Notes: generated by a model from the sequence alone, not told the origin. DNA of 64,000 nt from Kribbella sandramycini (GCF_013131805.1 NZ_JABJRC010000012.1:60688-124687), one strand, 5' to 3'; counted from the stretch's first letter, positions 32,956-42,470 are shown. Translations and numbers: made by a program.

Positions 32956-34179
32956 GTGAGCGTTCGCCGGGGCACGAATCTCGATCGCGTCGGCGGGTAC
33001 AACGACGCCGTCGTGCTGGACGCGATCCGCCGGACCGAGCAGCTCAGCCGCGTCGAACTGGCTGCGGCCACCGGCCTGTCCGGGCAGGCCATCTCGAACA
33101 TCATCCGCCGGCTCCTGGAGGCCGGTCTGGTCCGTGAAGCCGGTCGGCAGAAGACGACCGGCCTGGGCAAACCGCGGACGTTGCTGCGACTCGAGCCCAC
33201 CGGCCAGTACGCCGTCGGCGTGCACCTCGACCCGGCCGTCGTCACCGTCGTCCTGCTCGACCTGACCGGCGAGGTCGTCGCCCGGCACCAGCTCGTTCCG
33301 CCCGAGGACGACGACCCGGATGTCCTGATCGACGCGATCGCGGCCACGGTCGAGGCGGTGATCGCCGAGGCGGCCGCGCCGCGCAGCCGGGTGATGGGCG
33401 TCGGGATCGCCGCCCCCGGCCCGATCGACGCCGAGCGCGGCGTCGTCGTCGACCCGCCGAACCTGTCCACCTGGCATCTCGTCCCGCTCCGCGACGAGCT
33501 GCGGGAGCGGACCGGCCTGCCCGTGCTGCTGGAGAAGGACGTCACTGCCGCCGCGGCCGCCGAGAAGTGGGTCGGCGCGCCGGGCAACTTCGTCTTCTTC
33601 TACCTCGGCACCGGCGTCGGCGCGGGGCTGGTGATCGGCGACGAGATCATCCGTGGGACGTCGAGCAACGCGGGCGAGATCGGTCACGTGATCGTCGATC
33701 CGGAGGGTCCGGTCTGCCATTGCGGACGCCGCGGCTGCGTCGGCGACACCAGCCGCCCGCGGTACCTGGTGCACCAGGCGGTCCACGCCGGAGTACTTGC
33801 CCAGAGCATCGATCTCGACGACCGCCAGGCCGTGGACGCCGCCTTCGGCCGGCTCTGTGCGCTGGCCGCCGAAGGGCCCGGCGTGGCCCGCGAGATCATC
33901 ACCGCGCTGGCCGAGCGGATCGCCAAGGCCGTCGAGGACGTGGCGAACCTGCTGGACCTGGACCGGGTGGTCTTCGGCGGCCCGTACTGGGAGCCGCTCG
34001 GGCCGCTGTTCTGCGACCGCGTCCGGGCCGCGCTCGACGGCCGCTTCACGGTCCGCGCGATCCACCCCCTCGAAGTCACCGGTACGGCGCTCGGCGCGGA
34101 CGCCGGTGCGATCGGCGCCGGCAGCCTGGTGCTGGACCACACGTTCTCGCCGGAACGTGAACTCGTTGCTGAAAGGTAG
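32956..34179 (+). CDS. ROK family transcriptional regulator
   Basis: 407 residues. Residues 15-75 are a MarR-like winged helix (VVLDAIRRTEQLSRVELAAATGLSGQAISNIIRRLLEAGL); the rest is the ROK sugar-kinase fold with VGVGIAAPGPID, FFYLGTGVGAGLVI and the zinc motif GHVIVDPEGPVCHCGRRGCVG, containing the family's CxCGxxGC. It sits between two glycosidase genes and abuts the GH125 gene, so it most likely represses this operon until a sugar binds. The operator was not located with confidence. Confidence 0.9.
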   Translation: MSVRRGTNLDRVGGYNDAVVLDAIRRTEQLSRVELAAATGLSGQAISNIIRRLLEAGLVREAGRQKTTGLGKPRTLLRLEPTGQYAVGVHLDPAVVTVVLLDLTGEVVARHQLVPPEDDDPDVLIDAIAATVEAVIAEAAAPRSRVMGVGIAAPGPIDAERGVVVDPPNLSTWHLVPLRDELRERTGLPVLLEKDVTAAAAAEKWVGAPGNFVFFYLGTGVGAGLVIGDEIIRGTSSNAGEIGHVIVDPEGPVCHCGRRGCVGDTSRPRYLVHQAVHAGVLAQSIDLDDRQAVDAAFGRLCALAAEGPGVAREIITALAERIAKAVEDVANLLDLDRVVFGGPYWEPLGPLFCDRVRAALDGRFTVRAIHPLEVTGTALGADAGAIGAGSLVLDHTFSPERELVAER

Positions 34180-35457
34180 ATGTCGAACATGATCGATCCC
34201 GATGTGCTGGCCCGCGCCACCGCGAAGGTCCGCGAGGCCAGTGGGGACGAGGTGATCGCGGAGATGTTCCGGCGGTCGATGGCCGAGAACCTCCCGGCGG
34301 TGGCCGAGCGGCTGCCGGACGGCACGACGTTCGTGCTGACCGGCGACATCCCGGCGATGTGGTTGCGCGACTCGGCCGCCCAGCTGCGGCCGTACACCCT
34401 GCTCTGCAAGGACGATCCCGCCCTGCAGGAGGTGCTGATCGGCGTCCTGCACCGGCAGCTGGAGTACGTCGTCCACGACCCGTACGCGAACGCCTTCAAC
34501 CGGGAGGCGAACGGCGCCGGCCACACCAGCGACGAGACCGAGATGTCGCCGTGGGTCTGGGAGCGCAAGTACGAGATCGACTCGCTGTGCTTCCCGCTCG
34601 ACCTGGCCTACAAGCTGTGGCGGGCGACCGGGCGCGACGACGTCATCGACGCGCGGTTCAAGCCCGCGGCCGAGGCGATCCTGGAGCTGTGGACCGTCGA
34701 GCAGGACCACGAGGGCCGCTCGCCGTACCGGTTCCAGCGGCACGACGACCGGCCGTCGGACACCCTCGTCCGCGAGGGGCGCGGCCGGGAGACGCGCCCG
34801 ACCGGGATGTCGTGGAGCGCGTTCCGGCCCAGCGACGACGCGACCGACCTCGGTTTCAACGTGCCGGGCAACATGTTCGCGTCCGTCGTCCTCGGGTATC
34901 TGGAGGAGATCGCGACCGAGGTGCTCGGCGACGAGGCGCTGGCCGCGCGGGCCAAGGAGCTGAAGGCCGAGATCGACGAGGGCATTTCCCGGTTCGGCAC
35001 CGTCGAGCACCCGACGTACGGGCGGGTCTACGCCTACGAGGTGGACGGCGCGGGCGCGGCCCTGCTGATGGACGACGCGAACATGCCGTCGCTGCTGAGC
35101 GCTCCGCTGTCGGGGTACGTCGCTGCCGACGACCCGACGTACCTCGCGACGCGCAAACTGCTGCTGAGCCCGGAGAACCCGTACTACTACAGCGGCACGG
35201 CGGCCTCCGGGATCGGCAGCCCGCATACGCCGCCGCGCTACATCTGGCACATTGCCCTTGCTGTACAGGGGATTTCGAGTACGTCGGCCGCGGAGCGGCA
35301 GCAGCTGCTCGAGCTGCTGCGCGACACCACCGGCGGGACGGGCCTGATGCACGAGGGCTTCGACGTCGACGACCCGACGCAGTTCACCCGGGAGTGGTTC
35401 TCCTGGGCGAACGCGATGTTCTGCGAGCTCGCCCTCGTGCACGCCGGGATCAAGTGA
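34180..35457 (+). CDS. Glycoside hydrolase family 125, exo-alpha-mannosidase
   Basis: 425 residues; the ATG follows the ROK stop directly, with GAAAGG upstream. The hallmark of GH125 (former DUF1237), TFVLTGDIPAMWLRDSAAQLRPY, spans 50-72. Other family segments are NAFNREANGAGHTSDETEMSPWVWERKYEIDSL, TGMSWSAFRPSDDAT and YYSGTAASGIGSPHTPPRYIWHIAL. Characterised members are metal-independent inverting exo-alpha-1,6-mannosidases acting on N-glycan or mannan fragments. No signal peptide: a cytosolic enzyme for imported mannosides. This makes the operon a probable mannan/N-glycan utilisation unit. Confidence 0.92.
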   Translation: MSNMIDPDVLARATAKVREASGDEVIAEMFRRSMAENLPAVAERLPDGTTFVLTGDIPAMWLRDSAAQLRPYTLLCKDDPALQEVLIGVLHRQLEYVVHDPYANAFNREANGAGHTSDETEMSPWVWERKYEIDSLCFPLDLAYKLWRATGRDDVIDARFKPAAEAILELWTVEQDHEGRSPYRFQRHDDRPSDTLVREGRGRETRPTGMSWSAFRPSDDATDLGFNVPGNMFASVVLGYLEEIATEVLGDEALAARAKELKAEIDEGISRFGTVEHPTYGRVYAYEVDGAGAALLMDDANMPSLLSAPLSGYVAADDPTYLATRKLLLSPENPYYYSGTAASGIGSPHTPPRYIWHIALAVQGISSTSAAERQQLLELLRDTTGGTGLMHEGFDVDDPTQFTREWFSWANAMFCELALVHAGIK

Positions 35458-36289
35458 CGTCCCGCCGCTTCGTCCTCCAGGCCGCGAGGACGCCGAAGAG
35501 CGCGCAGTAGGCCAGGATCGTCAGCAAGGATCGGCCGCCGCCGACCGCTTCCCGCACGCCGGGTGGCGCGTCGGCGGTGGCCATTCCGGTGACGGCGAAG
35601 ACCAGTGAGCCGGCGTTGGCGCCGGGGAGCGCGTCGGAGATGAACTCCAGATCGGGCAGCAGGCTGTTCACCACTCCGGCGAAGAGGGCCTCGATGCCGA
35701 GGATCCAGACCACGCCGAGGCCGATCGGGAGCGCGACGTTGCGGAAGGCAACGGCCAGGACGGCGCCGGCCAGGGCCCACATCATCAGCACCAGCCAGCC
35801 GCCGGCCAGTCCTTTGGCGAGGTCGAGCAGGCTCGGCCAGGTCATCGCGCCGTTCTCGGCGGCGGCGATACCGATACTGCACAGGGCGCAGGCGGCGAAC
35901 ATGCCGAGCACCCAGACGGCGATCGTGGTCGCGATGCCGAGCAGGTGGGCCAGCAGGATCGCGCCGCGGCCGGGGCGCTGGGTGAAGATCGTCTTCAGCG
36001 TGCCCCAGGTGTACTCGCCGCCGAGCACGATCGCGCCGAGAACGAGGGAGAGCGCTCCCGCGAAGATCGGATAACCGCCGATCACGTTGTCGACGACCCG
36101 GGCCGGCAACATCCCGGCGAGGACCTGCGCCCGCGGTACGCCGTCCGTCTGCTCGTCGCCGGTCGCATAGCTCAGGTAGGGCAGGAGATAGCCGAAGATC
36201 AGGCTCAGCACCAGACCGGCGCCGAACAGCACCCAGACCGCGGATCGTTTGCGCAGCTTCAAGAGCTCGGCGCGGTAGCTACCCAACAT
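35450..36289 (-). CDS. ABC-2 type transporter permease
   Basis: 279 residues with six or so membrane helices, beginning MLGSYRAELLKLRKRSAVWVLFGAGLVLSL and carrying the ABC-2 pattern ALSLVLGAIVLGGEYTWGTLKTIFTQRPGRG (usual GxEYxxGTlr segment). It pairs with the ATP-binding gene directly upstream, overlapping it by 11 bases. Such pairs export antibiotics, lipids or peptides and often sit beside two-component systems, as here. The 3' end overlaps by 8 bases the end of the convergent GH125 gene. Confidence 0.9.
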   Translation of the reverse strand: MLGSYRAELLKLRKRSAVWVLFGAGLVLSLIFGYLLPYLSYATGDEQTDGVPRAQVLAGMLPARVVDNVIGGYPIFAGALSLVLGAIVLGGEYTWGTLKTIFTQRPGRGAILLAHLLGIATTIAVWVLGMFAACALCSIGIAAAENGAMTWPSLLDLAKGLAGGWLVLMMWALAGAVLAVAFRNVALPIGLGVVWILGIEALFAGVVNSLLPDLEFISDALPGANAGSLVFAVTGMATADAPPGVREAVGGGRSLLTILAYCALFGVLAAWRTKRRDVT

Positions 36290-37187
36290 CGGACTTCGCT
36301 CCCGTGGTCGTCAGCTGGAAGAAGACGTCTTCCAGCGCTCGTTCGCTGGTGTGCAGTTCGGAGACCGCGATCCCGGCCTCGACGAGGGCCCGGTTCAGGT
36401 CGGCCGCGCGGGCCGGGTCGACCTGGACCCGCAGCATGTCGTCGTACCGGTGGACGGCGTCCGCGCCGAGCAGCCCGGAGAGAACGGAGTGAGCGCTCTC
36501 TCGGGGCGCCGCCCGGATCAGCAGCTCCTGCTCGCCGCGCAGGTCCTCGACGTGGTGCTCGGCAACCATCCGGCCGGCGTCGATGATGCCGACCCGGTCG
36601 CAGATCTGCTGGACCTCGCCGAGCAGATGACTGGACAGCAGCACGGTCCGCCCGTCGGAGCCCAGCTCGCGGATCAACCGGCGCATGTCGCGCATCCCGG
36701 CCGGGTCGAGCCCGTTCGTCGGCTCGTCCAGGATCACCAGCTCCGGGTCCTTGAGCAGGGCGGCCGCGACGCCGAGGCGCTGCTTCATCCCCAGCGAGTA
36801 CGCCGAGAAACGGTCCCGAGAGCGCTCTCTGAGATCTACCAGGTCCAGCACCTCGTCGACCCGATGGCGCGGGACCTCGGCGTACTCGGCGAGCAGCCGC
36901 AGGTTGTCCAGGCCGGACAGGTACGGGTAGAAGGCGGGCGACTCGATCATCGAGCCCGTCTTCCCCAGCACGTCCGGCCGCCCCGGCGTCCCGCCGAGCA
37001 CCCGGACCCGGCCGCTCGTCGGCGCGATCAGCCCGGTGAGAATTCGCAGCGTCGTGGTCTTCCCCGCGCCGTTCGGCCCGAGGAACCCGTACACCTCACC
37101 CGGCAGCACCCTCAGATCGACACCATCGACCGCGAGGGTGTCGCCGTACCTCTTCGTCAGCCCGCTGACTTCAACTAGCGCATCCAT
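36279..37187 (-). CDS. ABC transporter ATP-binding protein (ABC-2/DrrA type)
   Basis: 302 residues from the ATG at 37187 (MDALVEVSGLTKRYGD); the open frame above it is non-coding in character. Walker A is GPNGAGKTTT, the signature YSLGMKQRLGVAAALLKDP, Walker B LVILDEPTNGLDP, and the H-loop SSHLL. A C-terminal ~80-residue domain follows. It energises the permease encoded just downstream. The response regulator gene upstream (37264-37929) is in the same orientation and probably controls it. Three GAGCGCTC palindromes lie in this pair of genes. Confidence 0.93.
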   Translation of the reverse strand: MDALVEVSGLTKRYGDTLAVDGVDLRVLPGEVYGFLGPNGAGKTTTLRILTGLIAPTSGRVRVLGGTPGRPDVLGKTGSMIESPAFYPYLSGLDNLRLLAEYAEVPRHRVDEVLDLVDLRERSRDRFSAYSLGMKQRLGVAAALLKDPELVILDEPTNGLDPAGMRDMRRLIRELGSDGRTVLLSSHLLGEVQQICDRVGIIDAGRMVAEHHVEDLRGEQELLIRAAPRESAHSVLSGLLGADAVHRYDDMLRVQVDPARAADLNRALVEAGIAVSELHTSERALEDVFFQLTTTGAKSDVG

Positions 37188-37263
37188 ACCGACGAGATTG
37201 CCGGTCGGAGCCCCCAGGGCGCGTCGCCCACCGGGCGGCACCGCGCCTACGTCGTACGGAGTA

Positions 37264-37929
<666 letters not shown>

Positions 37930-37940
37930 GCCGGGTACTT

Positions 37941-38107
37941 TAGAGGGTGTCTGCGGACTCCGCGCCTACTGCGGGGCACTCGGCACAGCATCTCGCCGCA
38001 CGGGTGCAAAGGTGACGATGCTCCGCATCGACCCCTCCGCCCCCGCACACCGAGCTACCGCACCGAGCACCTCCTCGCTACGGCGCGGAGCCCACAGACA
38101 CCCTCTA
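37941..38107. mobile_element. MITE-like element with 26-bp terminal inverted repeats and TA ends
   Basis: The left end TAGAGGGTGTCTGCGGACTC (continuing CGCGCC) and the right end, read in reverse complement, TAGAGGGTGTCTGTGGGCTC (continuing CGCGCC), match at 24 of 26 bases, and weaker similarity continues for about 20 bases more. TA borders both ends, the signature of IS630/Tc1-mariner-type insertion. There is no gene inside, only a small hairpin (CGATGCtccGCATCG near 38017). The TAG stop of the upstream response regulator is made of the right-hand TA plus the first G of the element. Confidence 0.7.
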
Positions 38108-38761
38108 GGCCAGCCCCGCGTCATGAGCGAGTAGTGCGATCTGCGTCCGGTTGCCCAGCTCGAGCTTGGTCAGGATGTGCGAGATATGCGCTTTCACGGT
38201 CGCGAGGCTCATGTACAGCTCGCGGCCGATCTCGGCGTTCGCCTTGCCTTGAGCCACGGCGAGCATGACGTCGTACTCGCGCGGTGACAGCTGGTCGAGT
38301 TTGGCCCGCGCGATCGTGTGCGCGTCGGCCTGGGTCGCGGCGCGGTCCATCAGCCGGCGGGTGATCGCGGGGGACAGGATCGGGTCGCCGGCCGCGACCC
38401 GGCGGACGGCCTCGACGATCTGCGCCGGGGGAGTGTCCTTCAGCAGGAAGCCGCTCGCCCCGGCGCGGAGTGCATGCAGGACGTTCTCGTCGGTGTCGAA
38501 CGTGGTCAGGACGACGACCTCGGGCGGGTTCGGCCGGGCGCGGACCCGGCGGGTCGCGACGATCCCGTCGACGCGCGGCATCCGCAGATCCATCAGCACC
38601 AGGTCGGGGAAGTGCGCGTCGACGGCGGCCTGGACCTCGTCGCCGTCCGCGGCCTGGGCGACGACGGCGATCCCGTTGGCGCCGTCCAGCATCATCTCCA
38701 GACTCGCCCGGACCAGCGCGTCGTCGTCCACCACCAGCACGCGGATCGTCGGCTCACTCAT
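38105..38761 (-). CDS. NarL/LuxR-type response regulator (regulator 1, partner of adjacent kinase)
   Basis: 218 residues from the ATG at 38761, which overlaps the kinase stop as ATGA (an ATG at 38770 is also in frame). Receiver domain with VVDDDALVRASLEMML, phosphoacceptor in LVLMDLRMPR, LTTFDT and LLKDT; LuxR-type output with LSPREYDVMLAVAQGKANAEIGRELYMSLATVKAHISHILTKL. It is clearly paired with the histidine kinase upstream. Its stop codon is formed at the junction with the MITE-like element; without the element the stop would be TAA. Confidence 0.94.
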   Translation of the reverse strand: MSEPTIRVLVVDDDALVRASLEMMLDGANGIAVVAQAADGDEVQAAVDAHFPDLVLMDLRMPRVDGIVATRRVRARPNPPEVVVLTTFDTDENVLHALRAGASGFLLKDTPPAQIVEAVRRVAAGDPILSPAITRRLMDRAATQADAHTIARAKLDQLSPREYDVMLAVAQGKANAEIGRELYMSLATVKAHISHILTKLELGNRTQIALLAHDAGLA

Positions 38762-39912
38762 GCCGGCCACGGTAGCGAGGCCTCCAGCCGGAAGCCGCCA
38801 CCGGGTTCGCGCTCGTGGTCGAGCGTCCCGCCGGCCAGCTGGACGCGTTCGGTCAGCCCAACCAGGCCGGTCCCACTGCCAGGCGCGATCGGTACGCCGT
38901 TCGACGCCGGATTGGTGAGCCGAATCCGCAGCCCGGCCCCGGGCGCACCCGTCAGACTCACAGTCACCGGATGCCCGGCTGCGTGTTTGCGCGCGTTCGT
39001 CAGCCCCTCCTGGACGACCCGGTATGCCGTCCGCCCAGTGGCCGGTGGCAACGACGTCGGATCCACAACCTGGTCGTCGTACGCCACCGTCGTACCAGCC
39101 GCTCGGGACTCGGCCACCAGACTCTCCACATCCTGGTACGTCGGCTGCGGTCGCCCGCCCGGCCCCTCCGGCACCTCGTCGTCCCGCAGCACGCTGATCA
39201 CCGCACGCAACTCGTCCAAGGCCTGATGCACCCCGACCCGGATGACACCCGCGGCCCGCGCCAGCTTCTCCGGCGACGAATCCGGCCGGTACTCCAGAGC
39301 CCCGGCGTACGTCGCCAGCAACGACAACCGATGCGCGAGGACGTCGTGCATCTCGCGAGCCATCTTCGTCCGCTCCAGCGTCCGCGCCTCGGCCACCCGG
39401 CGCCCCTGCTCAGCCTCGGCCCGCCGCGCCCGCTCCAGCAAGCTCTCCACCAACTGCCGCCGCGCCTGCGTCCACAACCCCCACCCCAGCATCGCCGCAT
39501 GCACCGCCACCGCCAGCACCGCGAACCACAGGTACGGCAGATTCCCGATCGGCCGCCAAGCCCCCTGCGCCAGATGCGCCGCCACCTGCACAGCAGTAAT
39601 CGCAATCGCCGTCCGCTGCGGCAACTGCAACGCGATCCCCATCGTCGTCGCCGTCGACGCAGGCGTAGCCGCCGGCGAAACCACCACCAACGCCGCCAGC
39701 CCCAACGCCCCCACCACCGGCCGCCGCCCCACCACAACCATCAACCCGGTGCTGATCACCCCCACACTCACATCCAGCAACACCCGCCGCGGCTGCCCGG
39801 CATCCGACAACCGCCCCACGATCGTCAGCCCCGTCAACACCCCCACCACCACAACAACCCCAACGTCCCAGACCCACCGCCGCCCCTCCGCCGGACAGCC
39901 CAAGTTCTCCAT
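38758..39912 (-). CDS. Sensor histidine kinase (NarX/DesK type, HisKA_3)
   Basis: 384 residues. Four to six membrane helices in the first 150 residues, with very short loops, then a coiled linker (ESLLERARRAEAEQGRRVAEARTLERTKM) and the HisKA_3 phosphoacceptor REMHDVLAHRLSLLATYAGAL. The ATPase domain has RVVQEGLTNARKHA (N box) and GTGLVGLTERVQLAGGTL (G box). It signals to the overlapping regulator gene. The small extracytoplasmic portion suggests it senses a membrane or cell-envelope signal, in keeping with the ABC exporter downstream. Confidence 0.93.
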   Translation of the reverse strand: MENLGCPAEGRRWVWDVGVVVVVGVLTGLTIVGRLSDAGQPRRVLLDVSVGVISTGLMVVVGRRPVVGALGLAALVVVSPAATPASTATTMGIALQLPQRTAIAITAVQVAAHLAQGAWRPIGNLPYLWFAVLAVAVHAAMLGWGLWTQARRQLVESLLERARRAEAEQGRRVAEARTLERTKMAREMHDVLAHRLSLLATYAGALEYRPDSSPEKLARAAGVIRVGVHQALDELRAVISVLRDDEVPEGPGGRPQPTYQDVESLVAESRAAGTTVAYDDQVVDPTSLPPATGRTAYRVVQEGLTNARKHAAGHPVTVSLTGAPGAGLRIRLTNPASNGVPIAPGSGTGLVGLTERVQLAGGTLDHEREPGGGFRLEASLPWPA

Positions 39913-40046
39913 CCCCCGACCCTAAACACCCACCCCCCACCCCACCACCAACCAAAGTAGAACCCCCACCACCCCCCGACCGATGCCCAACCCCCCACCC
40001 CACCCCGAAGCTGTCCCCACCAACCAACCCACAAGGAGGCAGTCAG

Positions 40047-40511
40047 ATGAAGACGCTCAGCTCGTCAGCTTCGGTCAGTCAGCGGGTTACTCGACGGAAG
40101 GATCGCAGCCGGTTGCTCGTGGTCGGTGCGACAACAATCGCCGCAGCGTCCTGGTGGGCTGTTCTGGTGCCCGTTGCTGGTTTGACTCTGGATGCGCGGC
40201 AGGGCGGCGTGCTGCAGCATGTGGGCGCCCCGGCGATCGTGGTGTCCGCGGCGGTGATGACGTTCGCCGGGTGGGCTTTGCTTGCGATCCTGGAGCGTCG
40301 TACGCCGGCTGCCCGCAAGGTGTGGACGACCGTGGCGATCGTCGCGTGTGTGCTTTCGCTCGGCAGCCCGCTGGTCGGCGGGATCGGCATCGGCGCCAAA
40401 CTCGGTCTCGCGTCGTTCCACCTGCTCGTCGGCGCGGTCGTGATCGCCGGCCTCCGCCGCACTGCCCTCAGCACCGCCGAACGTTGCTACGAAGGCAACC
40501 GCGCCGCCTGA
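40047..40511 (+). CDS. Small membrane protein, DUF6069-like
   Basis: 154 residues with an ideal ribosome site (AAGGAGG eight bases upstream). A basic N-terminus is followed by four predicted membrane helices: LLVVGATTIAAASWWAVLVPV, a helix after GGVLQHVG, VWTTVAIVACVLSLGSPL and LGLASFHLLVGAVVIAGL, with ERRTPAARKVW between helices 2 and 3. That layout matches my memory of DUF6069 proteins of actinobacteria. Role unknown. The end overlaps the convergent GntR gene by 25 bases. Confidence 0.7.
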   Translation: MKTLSSSASVSQRVTRRKDRSRLLVVGATTIAAASWWAVLVPVAGLTLDARQGGVLQHVGAPAIVVSAAVMTFAGWALLAILERRTPAARKVWTTVAIVACVLSLGSPLVGGIGIGAKLGLASFHLLVGAVVIAGLRRTALSTAERCYEGNRAA

Positions 40512-41173
40512 TAGAACCCGTGGATATGCGCGGCCACCAACCCGGCCGCGCCTTCCCCGTCACCCGCCGCGAGCGCCGCGACGATCCCGCGGTGCTCCGC
40601 CCGCAACCCCACCGCCGTCGCCTCCCAGTCGGCCAGATTGGGCACCGCCGCCAGCACATACCCGTGAATTGCCGACCGCAACGACTCCATCACCGCCGCG
40701 ATCAGCACGTTCCCCGCCAGCCCCGCCAGCGCCACATGAAACTCGGCATCGAGCAGGTGAAACTCCTCCGGCGACAACCCCGGCTCGTCCATCCGATCCA
40801 GTAACGCCGACACCGCACCGAGCTCCGGCGACCGGGATGCCGCCTCCCGCGCCGCCCACGACTCCAGCAGCACACGTGTCTGGACGACGTCCCCCATCGG
40901 CAAGTGGTTCGTTGCCAGATGCAACCGCAGGACGGCGGTCAGCGGCGACACCGGCTCGGCGACGATCACCGTCCCGGCGTCCGGCCCGGACCCGGTCGCC
41001 GTCCGGACGACGCCCATCGCCTCCAGCACCCGGACCGCCTCGCGCACCGACGGCCGGCTGATCCCGAGCTGCTCGGCGAGCGCCCGCTCCCCGGGCAGCC
41101 GGCCGCCGATCCGCAGCCGCCCGGCGGCCAGCTCGGCCTCGACCCGATGCAGCACCAGCTCGTAGTTCTTCAC
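40487..41173 (-). CDS. GntR/FadR family regulator, LldR-like
   Basis: 228 residues. N-terminal GntR winged helix (LPGERALAEQLGISRPSVREAVRVLEAMGVVRT) and a C-terminal all-helical FCD ligand domain with metal-site candidates Asp and His in LDAEFHVALAGLAGN and AEHRGIVAALAAGD, and a final AAHIHGFYQA. The gene is divergent from L-lactate dehydrogenase, with two matching operators between them, which points to a lactate-responsive repressor. Mechanistic details are inferred from LldR of other bacteria. Confidence 0.9.
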   Translation of the reverse strand: MKNYELVLHRVEAELAAGRLRIGGRLPGERALAEQLGISRPSVREAVRVLEAMGVVRTATGSGPDAGTVIVAEPVSPLTAVLRLHLATNHLPMGDVVQTRVLLESWAAREAASRSPELGAVSALLDRMDEPGLSPEEFHLLDAEFHVALAGLAGNVLIAAVMESLRSAIHGYVLAAVPNLADWEATAVGLRAEHRGIVAALAAGDGEGAAGLVAAHIHGFYQAARLPS

Positions 41174-41187
41174 AACCCGACTCTACC

Positions 41188-41229
41188 CGTGTGGTCGGAC
41201 CACAGGGTAGGCTGTGGTCCGACCACACG
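41188..41229. promoter_or_regulatory. Double FadR/LldR-type operator in perfect 18-bp inverted repeat
   Basis: CGTGTGGTCGGACCACAG and CTGTGGTCCGACCACACG are exact reverse complements separated by GGTAGG. Each arm is itself a TGGTC-n-GACCA palindrome, the FadR-subfamily consensus (TGGTnnnACCA). The sites lie 15 bases from the regulator start and 27 bases from the dehydrogenase start, so both promoters would be blocked by bound repressor. The 24-base spacing of the centres is close to two helical turns. Confidence 0.85.
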
Positions 41230-41255
41230 ACGGACGCCTGCTCCCGGAGTACCCG

Positions 41256-42470
41256 ATGACCGATCGACAGCTACCCAAATGGTCCGAGCTGAAGCCGCTG
41301 CTGCGCGCCAAGCCGATCACGGTGAACCCGACCGAGCGCCGGCTGGAGAAGGCGCTCACGATCGCCGACCTGCGCGCGATCGCCCGACGGCGGACGCCGC
41401 GCTCGGTCTTCGACTACACCGACGGCGCGGCCGAGGCGGAGATCAGCCTGCGCCGCGCCCGGCAGCTGTTCGCCGAGATGGAGCTGCAGCCGTCGATCCT
41501 GCGCGACGTCTCCGAGATCGATCTCGGAACGACGATCCTCGGCGCCCGCTCCGAGTTGCCGTTCGCGTTCGCGCCGACCGGCTTCACCCGGATGATGAAC
41601 CATGAGGGCGAGAGCGCCGTCGTCAAGGTCGCCCGGCAGATCGGCATTCCGTACGCGTTGTCCACCATGGGCACCACCTCCATCGAGGACGTCGCCGCGG
41701 CCGCGCCGGATGCCCGCAAGTGGTTCCAGCTCTACGTCTGGAAGGACCGCGACTCCGGTGAGGATCTGGTCAAGCGGTCGGCCGCCGCCGGTTACGAGGC
41801 GCTGATGCTGACCGTCGACGTACCGGTCGCCGGTGCGCGGCTGCGCGACGTCCGCAACGGTTTCACCATCCCGCCGTCGCTCACCGCCAAGACCGTGCTC
41901 GACGCGTCGATGCACCCGGCCTGGTGGGCCAATCTGCTCACCACCCGGCCTCTGACGTTCGCCTCCCTGTCCAGCTGGGACGGGACGGTCGCCGAGCTGC
42001 TGGACAAGCTGTTCGACCCGACCATGACCATCGATGACCTGGCCTGGCTGCGCTCCATCTGGCACGGCCCGCTGATCGTGAAGGGCATCCAGACGGTTGA
42101 CGACGCCCGCCGCGTGGTCGACGCCGGTGCGGACGCGATCGTCCTGTCCAACCACGGCGGTCGCCAGCTCGACCGAGCGCCAACACCGCTGCGCATTCTG
42201 CCCGACGTCCGCAAGGCGATCGGCAAGGATGCGGAGATCTATCTGGACACCGGCATCCTCTCCGGCGCCGACATCGTCGCTGCGATCGCGCTGGGCGCAG
42301 ATGCCTGTCTGGTCGGCCGTGCGTACCTCTACGGCCTGATGGCCGGTGGTGAGCGCGGTGTGGCTCGGGCGGCTGAGATCCTCACCAAGGAGGTCCGTCG
42401 GACGATGGCGCTGCTAGGCGCGGCCAGCGTCGCTGATCTGAACCCTTCCCAGGTCCGCCTCCCCAGCTAG
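41256..42470 (+). CDS. lldD: L-lactate dehydrogenase (FMN-dependent alpha-hydroxy acid dehydrogenase)
   Basis: 404 residues from the ATG at 41256, with GGAG upstream. The enzyme oxidises L-lactate to pyruvate at the membrane, with FMN. Family motifs are all present: RRTPRSVFDYTDGAAEAE, FAPTGFTRMMNHEGE, LYVWKDR, LTVDVPVAGARLRDVRNGF, KGIQTVDDA, and the catalytic base region LSNHGGRQLDRAPTPL, followed by DTGILSGADIVAAIALGADACLVGRAYLY. The gene is controlled by the divergent GntR regulator. The stop overlaps by 57 bases the end of the convergent kinase gene. Confidence 0.94.
   Translation: MTDRQLPKWSELKPLLRAKPITVNPTERRLEKALTIADLRAIARRRTPRSVFDYTDGAAEAEISLRRARQLFAEMELQPSILRDVSEIDLGTTILGARSELPFAFAPTGFTRMMNHEGESAVVKVARQIGIPYALSTMGTTSIEDVAAAAPDARKWFQLYVWKDRDSGEDLVKRSAAAGYEALMLTVDVPVAGARLRDVRNGFTIPPSLTAKTVLDASMHPAWWANLLTTRPLTFASLSSWDGTVAELLDKLFDPTMTIDDLAWLRSIWHGPLIVKGIQTVDDARRVVDAGADAIVLSNHGGRQLDRAPTPLRILPDVRKAIGKDAEIYLDTGILSGADIVAAIALGADACLVGRAYLYGLMAGGERGVARAAEILTKEVRRTMALLGAASVADLNPSQVRLPS

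Noticed and set aside
31134..35442. Long open frames on the minus strand (up to 876 codons) opposite the GH36-ROK-GH125 operon
   Set aside because: They are shadows of high-GC genes: Arg/Pro/Gly-rich, no family resemblance, while the plus strand has recognised enzymes in tight operon order.
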